Of a stretch of DNA of 64,000 nt, positions 47,835 through 58,191 are shown one piece after another. The translations under genes were made by a program, and so were the position numbers. This stretch comes from Typha latifolia. Taxonomy: Eukaryota; Streptophyta; Magnoliopsida; Poales; Typhaceae. The notes beneath the pieces are model-generated. The model did no database searches. It saw nothing but the letters and a program-made list of their open reading frames with translations, and had not been told where the DNA came from. The stretch lies in assembly GCA_019914945.1 (NCBI GenBank), contig CM034106.1:124001-188000 (forward strand), in the 5' to 3' direction. Every line of letters begins with the position of its first letter. Within the stretch, counting starts at the first letter, position 1.

Positions 47835-50800
47835 CTAAGTATATATTATGTTGGAACTGTCTTTTACCTTTCCAGATAGAGTAGTACATTTACATACCTG
47901 TAGAATCTTTTCAGGAACATGGGCAACCTTGTTCCATTCAGGGCCTTCCTTCTCTTGAAGCTGCTTCTCTAACATTGGATGACATCTTGACACCAAGATT
48001 GTTTCAAGAGAGGCAGGCAGGCCATTCTGTGGCAGTGATTTCATATCAGGACATCCACATATGGCTAATGTCTTGAGGGATGTAAGACTCTCCAAATCAA
48101 CAGGAAGAGAACAAAATCTGCAGCAATCTGAAATCATCAACTTCCTAAGGGAGACGAGAGATTGTAATCCAACCAATGATGTTAGGCCTTCACATTCTCT
48201 AATATTCAAAGTCTGGAGAGAAGTAAGGTCGTGCACATCTAGTCCCAATGATAAGGAAGCCATAGAGTGGCAGCTGATAATGGTCAAAGTGGAAAGACAG
48301 GTGAGGTTCTGCAGGTATCTGGGCAATAAATCTGCTACAACCTTACAGTCATTGATTTCAAGAGATACGAGTGATGGAGGGAGGATGCCTCCGCCATCAT
48401 GTTCCACTTCACATGCAAGCAGCTCTGAACAATGAGTTAGCTTAAGTATGTTGAGGGAGCTTAGTAACAGAAACCCTGAGACTGGCATTGGGTCTTTGCA
48501 GTTTCTAATGTCCAACTCATGAATACTCTTTAAGTGGTCAGCATGGAAGCTGCTATTAAGGAAGCTACAGCTGCTAGCTCTTAGGATAAAATGTGGCGCT
48601 GATAATGTCAATGAGTTCAACAAAGATGAGCCTGGGAGTGATCCTGATGTTATATCCACTTCTATTCTTAGTGTACTAGGAAATTGGAATTGCGGTGTTC
48701 TTAGTAGTCGTGGACATCTACTGATATGTAGTCTTTGTAGACGTGGAAACAGAGGGCCATTCTCTGTTCCAGACCACTCTTCCCATTCTGGCATTCCATC
48801 AAAAAGTAAATCCTCTAAACATGGAAAACCTTTCACCTCTCCATTTCCATAGAATTCATGGCCTATTTGTCTTACTACAGCCATATTTTTCACTTCTAGA
48901 CACTCCAGAGATGGGAGCTGTCCCAAAGGTGGCAGAACTTCCCACCCCATGCAGTTGTACAAGCAAATAGAGCTCAATCTGCTCATCCAGTTTGCCTCCA
49001 ACCAACTGGGAGACCTGACTCCACCATACCTTATTATGCTCAATCTTTGTAGATTTGGATGTGGCCTAAGGGCTTCAAGTACTTCAGAATCCCTATTACA
49101 AATGCTAGCCCTTGCATGGTCACTCCATTCAAGCGCCAGTGTATGAATGTGTTCTTTGTGATCTAGATGGGCCTCAGCACCCTCTTGCTTGCTTTCAACA
49201 TTCTCAAGGCACTTAACTCTAAGACTTCCTCGAAGCTTATTCATGTCCTTCAGCTCTCCTAATTTGTGTCCCCTCTCCTTCTTGACATGGAATTCGCCTG
49301 ATCCCTGTAGGCAAGTTTGCCTTCCAAAACCAGATATTATGGCACCACCCACATTTGTAACATAAGCATGCCTCAACTTGATCAGGCTATCAATATTTTT
49401 CGGGAAGCTAACACATTCACTTTCACGGCAAGAATGACCATTTACTACCAACACCTCTAGATGGTAAAACCTACTCAGTGACTCGGGCAATGGCTTAACA
49501 GGAACTTGGAAAGCAAGGTAGCGCAGATGTATGAGTAGATCTATAGATCTTGGTAACTTCTCCAAGCAGCAACCAGCCAAGTCCAGTACACGGACACTTT
49601 TGAATTTTCTAAATAGATCACTTTTAAGAGATGCTTTCCGGCAGTGCCATGATTTCCTCCAGATTAGCAGGGTACGCAATTTTTTCGATTTGTGTATCTT
49701 CTCAAGCACTTGCAATGAACTAGAGGCAACAGACAAATGGCGAACAGTAGGTGGAACTTCAAGAAACTTATCAGCTTCAATTCTCAAATATTCATCCTTT
49801 GATATGTTTCGGGCCAAGTCATTCATTAAGTCATGCATTACATATTCTATGGGAAGCCCTAGCCATGATCTCTGGAAAAAAGATCTAGACACTAGATCAT
49901 TGAAGTATCCTTTCCCTATATCTTCTACGTCATTATCTTTGCCCTGGGTTTGAACAAAACCCTGTGCAATCCACATATCGACCAACCTATCTGGCATGAA
50001 ATGCCAATCCTTGGGAAACAAACTGCAGTATGTAAAGCATGGTTTGAGGTGTTCTGGTAGGTGTTGATAACTCAATCTTAGAACCTTCATTATATCATCC
50101 GATATATCACTTTCCAAAATTTTATTCCATTTTTCAATGTTTAGATTAGCTTTTAGCAGCTGTCCAATCACCTTTGCTGCTAAGGGTAAACCCATTAGTC
50201 TTTCAGCAATTTGCATGCCAATTTCTTTTAATTTTGGGTGCTGATTTTCATCTTGATCACCAAATGCATGTTTCTTGAACAACGACCAATACTCTTCACC
50301 TACTAATCCCTTTAGAGGTTCTGAAACTATTGTACCTAGCAGTTGTGCGACCTTGTCCGTTCGAGTTGTAACCAAAATTTTGGATCCTCTTGACCCATTA
50401 CTAAGAGGAGCGAACACCTTCTTCCATAGTACCTCGTTCTCCCAATCTGTCCTTTCCTCATCACACCAAACATCATCTAAGATAAGAAGAAATCGCTTGC
50501 GAATTAACTTCTCACTTAGGACCTTCTGCAGCTTATCAAAGGTCCTTATATCACTGTGATTCTGATCTGATGCTGACTCTAAAATGTCTCTTGTAAGTCC
50601 AATTTCATTGTAGGTATCAGAAACACAAACCCACATCCTCAGATCAAAGTTTGTTTGTATGCTAGCATCCTTGTAAACAAGCTGGGCAAGAGTAGTCTTC
50701 CCAACACCCCCAACACCAACTATGGAAATAATGGGAATATGCCTACTGCTAGATCCAGGTTCATCATCTGTCTCAAGTAACAGCTGCACAATCTTATTCA

Positions 50801-51347
50801 GCTCATCTTGTCGGCCAAAAATTTGATCTTCTTCAATAGAAGAGCTAGTTATGCGTGATGGTGAGATCTCAGGAGTTCTACCTGCAGCAATAACATCCAA
50901 ACCAACCAGTTTAAGTAAGCAATCTGCAGTTTTTTTCACTTCATCTAATCTCTTCAAGATTTCAGTCAGCTTCTTTTTGGGTTGGTCAGCTCCTAGCAAA
51001 CGCTTGCTAATTTGAAGTGAAGATGAGGTAAGGTAACTTACTACGGTTCTATTATCCGCCTTTGATTTCAGGACCATGTAATCAAACTCATCCAGCACAT
51101 CCTCGGCATCATAAACGGCGTCTTTGAGCTTGCGAAGCAATTTCTTCTGGTTCCCATCCTTGATCTGCCGCCTCTCGATGGTGGTTACCGTGGCAAGGAT
51201 CTCTGTGAGGGCAGTATCAAGATTTTCGAGGTCTTTCTTCATGTCCTTCGTCCAATTGCGCTGGCTCTCTAAGTAGGAAGAAGCAGTGTCCATCATCTGC
51301 TTTACGATTGGAGATGAAAACCATCCAGCCACCGCAATCTCTGCCAT
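47835..51347 (-). CDS. CC-NB-ARC-LRR disease-resistance protein (RGA-like), intact
   Basis: A single open frame of 1170 residues from ATG 51347-51345 (MAEIAVAGWFSSP). An N-terminal coiled coil with DAVYDAEDVLDEFDY (77-91) precedes the NB-ARC: P-loop GVGGVGKTT (211-219), RNBS-A LRMWVCVS, kinase-2 FLLILDDVW (286-294), GSKILVTTR (321-329), GLPLA (386-390), CFTYCSLFPKD (437-447) and MHDL (504-507). LRRs fill about 560-1150, with VRVLDLAGCCLEKLP and LPPLGQLPSLECL. All nucleotide-binding motifs look functional. The C-terminus may differ: CAG/GTATGT within codons for LQ/VC (near 47897) is a good donor, so the last 18 or so residues could be replaced by a spliced exon. It shares strand and many blocks with the first CNL (GHKLGELKDMNKLRG against GHSIEELKNMNKLRR). 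These proteins are immune receptors; the pathogen is unknown. Confidence 0.94.
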   Translation of the reverse strand: MAEIAVAGWFSSPIVKQMMDTASSYLESQRNWTKDMKKDLENLDTALTEILATVTTIERRQIKDGNQKKLLRKLKDAVYDAEDVLDEFDYMVLKSKADNRTVVSYLTSSSLQISKRLLGADQPKKKLTEILKRLDEVKKTADCLLKLVGLDVIAAGRTPEISPSRITSSSIEEDQIFGRQDELNKIVQLLLETDDEPGSSSRHIPIISIVGVGGVGKTTLAQLVYKDASIQTNFDLRMWVCVSDTYNEIGLTRDILESASDQNHSDIRTFDKLQKVLSEKLIRKRFLLILDDVWCDEERTDWENEVLWKKVFAPLSNGSRGSKILVTTRTDKVAQLLGTIVSEPLKGLVGEEYWSLFKKHAFGDQDENQHPKLKEIGMQIAERLMGLPLAAKVIGQLLKANLNIEKWNKILESDISDDIMKVLRLSYQHLPEHLKPCFTYCSLFPKDWHFMPDRLVDMWIAQGFVQTQGKDNDVEDIGKGYFNDLVSRSFFQRSWLGLPIEYVMHDLMNDLARNISKDEYLRIEADKFLEVPPTVRHLSVASSSLQVLEKIHKSKKLRTLLIWRKSWHCRKASLKSDLFRKFKSVRVLDLAGCCLEKLPRSIDLLIHLRYLAFQVPVKPLPESLSRFYHLEVLVVNGHSCRESECVSFPKNIDSLIKLRHAYVTNVGGAIISGFGRQTCLQGSGEFHVKKERGHKLGELKDMNKLRGSLRVKCLENVESKQEGAEAHLDHKEHIHTLALEWSDHARASICNRDSEVLEALRPHPNLQRLSIIRYGGVRSPSWLEANWMSRLSSICLYNCMGWEVLPPLGQLPSLECLEVKNMAVVRQIGHEFYGNGEVKGFPCLEDLLFDGMPEWEEWSGTENGPLFPRLQRLHISRCPRLLRTPQFQFPSTLRIEVDITSGSLPGSSLLNSLTLSAPHFILRASSCSFLNSSFHADHLKSIHELDIRNCKDPMPVSGFLLLSSLNILKLTHCSELLACEVEHDGGGILPPSLVSLEINDCKVVADLLPRYLQNLTCLSTLTIISCHSMASLSLGLDVHDLTSLQTLNIRECEGLTSLVGLQSLVSLRKLMISDCCRFCSLPVDLESLTSLKTLAICGCPDMKSLPQNGLPASLETILVSRCHPMLEKQLQEKEGPEWNKVAHVPEKILQVCKCTTLSGKVKDSSNIIYT

Positions 51348-51452
51348 ATGAAAAAAAGAAGACCCTCTCCCTACTAATGGCAAGAACACTGAATCCAGAG
51401 AGGAGGAAGACAGGAACTAAGCAAACAAAGAATAGCAGGGGATGAATGATTT

Positions 51453-51453
<1 letters not shown>

Positions 51454-51494
<41 letters not shown>
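51454..51494. repeat. (GA)n microsatellite upstream of the second CNL
   Basis: About 20 GA units, roughly 110 bases upstream of the CNL start, in the presumed 5' UTR or promoter. Confidence 0.95.
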
Positions 51495-51500
<6 letters not shown>

Positions 51501-52463
51501 AAAAAGCTAACAGAACAATGGGCAAGAGGATTGATCAGAGATAAGTAGGAAGACATCAATGCGACAATGCCAAAAATGAAAAAGCTACAAGGAAAGTACG
51601 GGTTATCGGTGGAGACCCAGTCCCAAAAGCCACTACCAACTAAATTTGATACCCTATTTACCATTTTGTGGCGCTGTGAAGTAAGATAGCTAGATCTGGT
51701 TGATAGTTATGGCTTTGATATTAAAAATTATACATGTAGCCTTTACAGTCTAAGAAAAAGAAGGAATTCTAACTGCAAAGTTTTACTGAAAGATGAACGA
51801 GAATAATAAGAGAAATGATGCCCAATCGGCATGCAGTCCAACAACTTGCCGAAAGATAAAAGTAATAAAAAGAAGAAGAAAAGGAATCATGGATTATTTA
51901 TGAAGACATATGACACACCTCATTACGCACTACTCTAGCAACAAAAACAAAAAAAAAAATCTCAATAAAAGTCAAACTATTCCCGGAGAAAAGCATCTAT
52001 ACCTAATTGCCTCACCTACAAAAGGGGCTCCCGAGCGACCACGCAAGCTATTTCGTAATAAAGCTTCAATCTTTGGAGCATTGGCAAAAGAAAACCCCAC
52101 ATCCTAATTGTACATACCCTCTTCACAAAATTGAATCTTTTAGCAAAAACTCGGATACCCATCTCCTCCTTTCCTGAAAATTCCACCGCGCTCTTACCAA
52201 AGCTGAGATCTTTTGTGTTGGGCCATTGAAGTATGTCGGATTCTTTGCAAAACTTGAATTCCATTTTTATTTTCACCACTCCATTATACTATTTATCGTC
52301 CAATAGTAAAATACTAAAATGTGCTTAGCATGGACGATTCAAATGTCTCTGTCCAAAAGAAAAGGCATAGCATGGACGCATGCAAATTGAGATAAATCGA
52401 GAACAATGGTTTCTCACTGAAACAATTCAAACCAACAATAGCAATAATTATTCAGCATCAAAT
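51495..52463. other. Intergenic between the second CNL and the first zinc-finger gene
   Basis: The frames at 51910-52107 (+) and 52016-52279 (-) overlap and match nothing I know. No supported gene. Confidence 0.45.
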
Positions 52464-52725
52464 TCAAGCCTTTGGTCTCTCAGCAACCATGGCTTCTGCA
52501 TGCTTTCTTCTCTTTTCTTCCATCTCCTTCCTGTGTGAAGTCTGCATGGTGGCCTCCTAATGCCTGAAAGCTCTTGAAGGATTTGCTGCAGTGTGAACAT
52601 GCATGGCTCTGAACTACTAGAGAACTATATCGTTTAATGATACTTCGACAACGACGGTGGCTAATTTTATCCAAAAAATTATGGCAGTGGTGGCTATAAC
52701 TGGGCATGCAATTGTCATCACTCAT
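52464..52725 (-). pseudogene. Small single-C2H2 zinc-finger gene with a one-base frameshift
   Basis: From ATG 52725-52723 (MSDDNCMPSYSHHCHNF) the frame reads to CSHCSKSFKSFQALGGH, a plant QALGGH finger. In the frame as given it then runs HADFTQE to a stop at 52480. One base fewer in the GGTGG at about 52548-52552 would complete the finger as GGHMQTSH and add a basic helix RKEMEEKRRKHAEAM, ending at TGA 52466-52464. So either this allele is broken just after the first zinc-binding histidine or the assembly has an extra base. The finger is CX2CX12HX4H. A 5' UTR intron is likely (donor near 52860, acceptor near 52737), and a TATAAA lies at about 52920. Single-finger QALGGH proteins are nuclear regulators. 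Confidence 0.6.
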
Positions 52726-54285
52726 TGCAGTGCAGGCTGATAGCAAGATCAATGCTCACATAGGTCCATATATGGTTCTAAATATATGAAAATTATGCCA
52801 AGTATATAAAATTCTATAGTAGAGCTATCTTTCAGAAGGAACAGAGGTGTGGATATATACCTGAATGACAAGTTTGATGTATTTCTGGAGTGGATTTCTA
52901 AGTTTCTTTCTAGTTTTATAGGCAGTGAATATATACCGTGATAATTCATTGATTGTCATCGTGTATTATAGTTTCCTTTTCCATTTTATGAAATGGACGA
53001 CGCATTTTTAATTATTACAAGAAATGTTCAAAAACTCATCAAGTGAATCAAGGAAGTTTCAAGGCTGGTGCTTAATTTTATTCTGCTATATCTTTGTAGA
53101 TGCTACCTAATGGATCAAACACGCATTTGCTTTAGCAAGGCATGAAGATTGTTTACTCCACAGTAAAAGGACTAATATTATATCTTCAGAGAATCATGGC
53201 TACTCACTCAAACTTTTAATGGCATATTCTAAATTCATTTGAAGAAAGAATATTAGATAATAAAATTCCACAACACCTTTTCCTTTTTCTTCTTATTCTC
53301 CCTAAGCAAATTCCTTCTGCATAGTACATGCATATATATATAATTCATGCCTCTCCAAGTACTTCTTTCTAGTTCAAAAAATAGTATTTCTTTCTAGGAA
53401 TTATAATTCTCATGTAAACATGCCATAGTAGTAAGCATTTAGTAATTCATGTTTATGCATGTGACATACTTTAGAATTTAACAACTTAAGAAGATGTACA
53501 ACTCGCATTGTTTATAATGATGTTAGGAGAGTTACTACTTCTAAGTAAGGAGAAAATTCATACTTTAAATGGTTCCAGGTGATCAAAAGAAAGCATTTTG
53601 ACTCACAAGAAATGCAAAGAATTACAACTTCTTGTAAATTCATCAATGTATTCGTATAAAAGACAACAAAGAAGGATCACCATTCAACTCTACTATAGAG
53701 CCTTGAGCACTTTTTGTGTCTTTTTGCCATTTCATATATGAAACTACTCAATTATACACTTACAGAATAACACAAATGAACGCAAGACCCCACTTTGCAC
53801 TCATATGTAATCTAGTACCTAGAGAAGACATTAAGTTTCATATTTCACCAAGTCAAGTTCAATGTATCATCGAATGCGACAAAACGCAATACATTTTTAG
53901 ATATGCTAGGAAATTCTTACCATAAAATGAATGTCATACATACGAATACCACCTACTATCATGTTTGTGCAAACCGCATACAACACCGCTCATGCATGAA
54001 TCAATTGATTGAGGGGAAATCGGACGTTAAACAGTACATTCCCGCATACACCACTATGCGTAAAATTGCATTATTCAATTAGAGATAGTCGATGTTGGAT
54101 AAAAACTTTCTTCTAATAAATCAATTCTTGATAGGTTGAATTCTCTGCTTGCCTGTCATTGCCTTTAGAGGATTTGATAAATGCACAATATATAGCCCTC
54201 TAATCACTCAATCCCTGCAATATCTCATAGCTTTCAACCCTCTTCATCATTTCTCTTGAAATCTCTCTCCCCCATCCCCTTGCTT
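52726..54285. other. Intergenic between zinc-finger genes 1 and 2
   Basis: AT-rich, no supported gene; shared upstream region of two divergently placed zinc-finger genes. A TATA box for the second gene lies at about 54187-54193. Confidence 0.5.
54187..54193 (+). promoter_or_regulatory. TATA box of zinc-finger gene 2
   Basis: AATATATAG about 95 bases upstream of the ATG at 54286. Confidence 0.45.
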
Positions 54286-55455
54286 ATGGAGAAGGGTGAC
54301 ATGAGTTTTTTTCATGGCCAAGCAAGTGATGGCTCTCGTTTCACTAGACCACCACCAACAACACAAGAGATCCTTCTCACCTCTCCTCTCCTTCAAACAG
54401 CCAATAATACCTTGATCATGTCTAACTCACCTAGAGCAAACAGTCGGTATGTGCATACCTCTCCTATCGTCGACCCTGCAGCAAGGTTCGCAGCAACCAG
54501 AGAGCTTACAATGACTTCACTTAGTCTATCCAACACCATGAACTCAAATGATAGGTTTGTTTTCATGCCAACTCCATCCCTCCCATCCTCATCTAGAATA
54601 ATCAAACCAACAACCATTAGCAGCCCTTTTGGCTTTGGCATGATGAATCCTAATCCATATGTGGTCGCAAACCAAAGAGTTCCATGCCCAGATGCTCTAG
54701 GATCATCATTCTTGAATAGAGCACCTCCTCTTCCTGAGGCTTATATCTTGGATAGCACATCTCCTACCATTTCCTTCGGCCCAAGAATCCAATCACCATA
54801 CATGCAATACCAGCAGTACTTGAAAAGAGCACCTCCTCTTCCTGAGGCTTATATCATGGATAGCACATCTCCTACCATTTCTTTCTGCCCAAGAATCCAA
54901 CCACCATACATACAATACCAGCAGTACTTGAATCCTTACCTCAATGTCAACCCAAAAAACTCACAATATGCTTTCCAAAGCCATGACAACCTCCTAGAGT
55001 ATCTACTAGAATTTTACCCAAGAGAAGAAAAGGAGTCATTTCATATTCACAAATGCAGCTTATGTGACATAGAGTTTCCTACTGCTCAAGCCTATGGAGG
55101 TCATATGAGTTCTCACAGCAAGACCAGAAAGGCAAAGAAGGCGGTACAGGACGCATCGAAGAGACCACGACTGATTCCTCTAATCCATGAACATAAAGAG
55201 GGCTCTCATGTCTATATAAAGATGTCCAATGAGAATGGCACAGAAGAAGTTCCTACAACTGTTGAGGCCAAGAAAGAAGAAGAAGATGGTGAACTCCTCG
55301 AGGATGATGGCGGATTGAAGTACCTCGTTGAAGAAGATCAGAACATAGAGACTGATCAAAAGGTGATAGCAGAAGCTCATGCCACCATTAGTGAGAATTC
55401 TGTGAACAGTGAGCCTAAAACTAATGGTAGCACAACTCCCTCCAATGTCCACTGA
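54286..55455 (+). CDS. Single-C2H2 zinc-finger protein with QAYGGH finger, 389 residues
   Basis: Intronless frame from ATG 54286 (MEKGDMSFFHG). The N-terminal two thirds are Ser/Pro/Asn-rich and disordered-looking, with FVFMPTPSL near residue 98 and a 36-residue tandem duplication (RAPPLPEAYI(L/M)DSTSPTISF...). One finger, CSLCDIEFPTAQAYGGHMSSH (about 257-277), has CX2CX12HX3H spacing with QAYGGH in place of the plant QALGGH. A basic stretch (SKTRKAKK) follows, then an acidic tail (KKEEEDGELLEDDGG). This suggests a nuclear DNA-binding regulator, but the gene is not one I can name. Its neighbour at 57051 has the same plan, so the pair probably arose by tandem duplication. Confidence 0.82.
   Translation: MEKGDMSFFHGQASDGSRFTRPPPTTQEILLTSPLLQTANNTLIMSNSPRANSRYVHTSPIVDPAARFAATRELTMTSLSLSNTMNSNDRFVFMPTPSLPSSSRIIKPTTISSPFGFGMMNPNPYVVANQRVPCPDALGSSFLNRAPPLPEAYILDSTSPTISFGPRIQSPYMQYQQYLKRAPPLPEAYIMDSTSPTISFCPRIQPPYIQYQQYLNPYLNVNPKNSQYAFQSHDNLLEYLLEFYPREEKESFHIHKCSLCDIEFPTAQAYGGHMSSHSKTRKAKKAVQDASKRPRLIPLIHEHKEGSHVYIKMSNENGTEEVPTTVEAKKEEEDGELLEDDGGLKYLVEEDQNIETDQKVIAEAHATISENSVNSEPKTNGSTTPSNVH
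54718..54933 (+). repeat. 108-bp coding tandem duplication in zinc-finger gene 2
   Basis: Two head-to-tail copies, 54718-54825 and 54826-54933, differ at few positions and keep frame (36 residues each). Confidence 0.92.
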
Positions 55456-57050
55456 GATTCTGAGGGAGGAAAGCATTGAAGTCCTGCTATTTTTTGCTTT
55501 CCGTTATCGGTTTTCAGTGTATCTGCCCCTGGTGTTGCTTTTTTGACCATAATTATCATTTCATCTTTCCTTTTGACTGCTTTCATGTATCAATCCATAT
55601 TATGAAAAGAGAAGTTGAATCTAGAACATTAATACAAAAGGGCAATCAATTGCTATCTTTTGTCTTGGGTAATACTTCTTTACCAAGTACTTTTGCTATT
55701 ACTGTTTTGATAACCCTGAATGCCTCCCTCTACAAAATGAGACTCAATTACTAACTTGAATGGTTCAGTTAGTTCACAAACTAATACGCACGGTAAAGGA
55801 GTTAAATTAACTTCCCTGCTTCAAAGGAGATGTTATCAAATCTTATAACACACACACACACACACAAGTTCAAAAATTCATTTCACAACCTAGCTTTCAA
55901 TGATCTATACTATTCATACCATATGTGTCAAAATTTTCAAATGAAAACCTGTATTTCTAGTTTTTTTTTCAATAGAAAGTACTCTCAACAAGATTAAACC
56001 AACAAGTTCTAAGAGAAACAGCATAATCAATCTGTTTTTTCTCGAAATTATTAAGCGATTACTGAATATTTTGCAAATGATTAGATTAGCCCAAAACTCG
56101 AAATACAAGTCCCCAACTACATACTGAAAATCTTGGGTCTGAAGTATAGTATGCAGGGGGTGAAATCGAATTTGTGGGAAGAATAAACAACATTCTAAGA
56201 AAGAATTAGGTGAAACAATATAATCAATATATCGAGAATTCAGTAGATATGGAGATACATTGTTACACTAGATCATAGGGGAAACGACGAGCACCGTATA
56301 TATTATTAATAACCTGGCAAATTTGATAAAGGCGAACCGAACTGCACCAGGACAGATTTCATCATTAGTTTCTCTTATTTCTCACATCAGTTAGAAGATG
56401 TAGAATATATTCAAGGATATCATTACGTTCCCTTAGTCCTCCGCTTATGAAAATTACCTACATTCGAGAAAAATATATCATGTAAAACCGTACTGTTGGA
56501 TCTTATGTACATTTTCATAAGAATTACATATCCCTGAGTAGAAAAAGAACACTAAAATTTTAGCAATAAATTCATATACTAAATTGTAAAATTTGGAATT
56601 TCCCTTCCCTATTCAGAAATGAAGTCTGAATCTACAAAGAGATATACCTATGCATCACAATTTCCCTGGCCAAAAAATGTGTAAACGATATTCTTCAACT
56701 CGCAAACTAGTCTATATATATAGTAGAATATAGGAACAAAGAAAAAAAATACATTAATTACAAATTTGTAAAGACAAATTACACAATGTAAGCAACTTTT
56801 GAATGTTGCATGTACCAACTCACATGGAAAATCCTATGTGATTACCACCTCCGATTTTATCGCATAACTTTCCAGAGTACTTCATTGAATGCAATTCCTT
56901 GGCTCGATTCGCAGGAGATTTCGTGTATGTGTACAAATACTCGCCCTTCCTCGCTTCTAATATTCATCTCTTCGTATCCTAGACCTATTTCTCCTCCTCC
57001 TCCTCCTCCTTCAATCTTCGAAGTTCTCTTTCATCCCTGTTCCTTTCAAC
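55456..57050. other. Intergenic between zinc-finger genes 2 and 3
   Basis: Mostly AT-rich with (CA)n at 55849-55866. No supported gene. The last 250 bases are the leader and promoter of zinc-finger gene 3, including a CT-rich tract at 56986-57012. Confidence 0.5.
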
Positions 57051-57959
57051 ATGGATGAATTCTCTGATGAAATAGATGCACTCCTTAGCCAAAATAGCCC
57101 TACAAATGAGCCACCCCTCGTCGTCCCACCGCCAAACAACTCTACCTCATCCATAGTGATCAGTGCATCATCTACCATTCAAAATTCTCCAATTCCTCCA
57201 AATAACAACACCACCACCATTGAGGCTAGCAACCAAAGACCCCTCTCTCCTGAGCCATATGATCCATTCAAATCCACAACCAACCAGTTTGTATTCATGC
57301 CAACACCGTCGCTCTCATCAATCCGATGCAGCATGAGCTACCCAACAACCGCCATCCCTGATCTCGGCATCAGCTCGACAAACATTCCATATCCTGATCC
57401 TCAGCAACAATACAATCCATTATCGGATTACAACAACGTGAATATTGATGGCCTCCTCCAAACACCATTCATGGATCAGCAAGAAGTCTTATTCAATCAA
57501 ACTCCAAGTTATTGGAACGCTCCTGAAGATCCTCTTGATCCAAACTGGGAGGCCATCAGTGCTTATCTGGCAGGGCAAGTTCGACCGGGGATCGATGGCG
57601 ACCGCATCTTTAGGTGCACCACTTGCGGCGTGGAGTTTCCGAATGCTCAGGCATTTGGAGGGCATATGAGTTCACACAGCAAGACTAAGAAGGAGAAGAG
57701 CTTGGCGCCGACCAAAGCAAAACTCAAGAAGGTTGCAACTAAGATATCTAAATCCTTTGTATATGTTGAGGAACTGAAGGCCATGAAAGAAGAAGCTGCA
57801 TCAGGGAAAGCGAACAAGCTGAGTACTGGTTACCAGAAGGCTAAGGTGGAGGATAGCAGCAAGGGGAAGAGCATCAAAGGTGATGAGGGATATGAGAGCG
57901 AGGAATCTGTGAGCAGTAAGTTTGTTGTTAAGGATCAAAGTAGCACAAATGAGGAATGA
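57051..57959 (+). CDS. Single-C2H2 zinc-finger protein with QAFGGH finger, 302 residues
   Basis: Intronless frame from ATG 57051 (MDEFSDEIDALL) to TGA 57957-57959. It is Ser/Pro/Asn-rich, with FVFMPTPSL near residue 81 as in the gene at 54286. One finger, CTTCGVEFPNAQAFGGHMSSH (about 189-209), is followed by basic SKTKKEKS and a Lys/Glu-rich tail. The acidic N-terminus (DEFSDEIDALL) is unlike the other gene. No family name is recognised; by fold it should be a nuclear DNA-binding protein. A (GT)n repeat lies in the 3' UTR, and AATAAA is at 58109-58114. Confidence 0.85.
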   Translation: MDEFSDEIDALLSQNSPTNEPPLVVPPPNNSTSSIVISASSTIQNSPIPPNNNTTTIEASNQRPLSPEPYDPFKSTTNQFVFMPTPSLSSIRCSMSYPTTAIPDLGISSTNIPYPDPQQQYNPLSDYNNVNIDGLLQTPFMDQQEVLFNQTPSYWNAPEDPLDPNWEAISAYLAGQVRPGIDGDRIFRCTTCGVEFPNAQAFGGHMSSHSKTKKEKSLAPTKAKLKKVATKISKSFVYVEELKAMKEEAASGKANKLSTGYQKAKVEDSSKGKSIKGDEGYESEESVSSKFVVKDQSSTNEE

Positions 57960-57973
57960 TGAGAGAGAGAGTA

Positions 57974-57998
57974 GTGTGTGTGTGTGTGTGTGTGTGTG
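57974..57998. repeat. (GT)n microsatellite
   Basis: About 12 GT units just after the stop codon of zinc-finger gene 3. Confidence 0.9.
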
Positions 57999-58149
57999 AG
58001 GGAGAGAGAAAGACATCTAGTATGAATTGGGTAGTTTATTTTCTTGTTGCTCTCTCCCTAACTCCTCCTTTGTGTGCCTAAAAGTTATGTGTATGAAATT
58101 ACCTTATCAATAAATCACACACACATTTATAAATATATGTTTTCTTTCA

Positions 58150-58150
<1 letters not shown>

Positions 58151-58189
<39 letters not shown>
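58151..58189. repeat. (TA)n microsatellite
   Basis: About 19 TA units. Confidence 0.95.
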
Positions 58190-58191
<2 letters not shown>

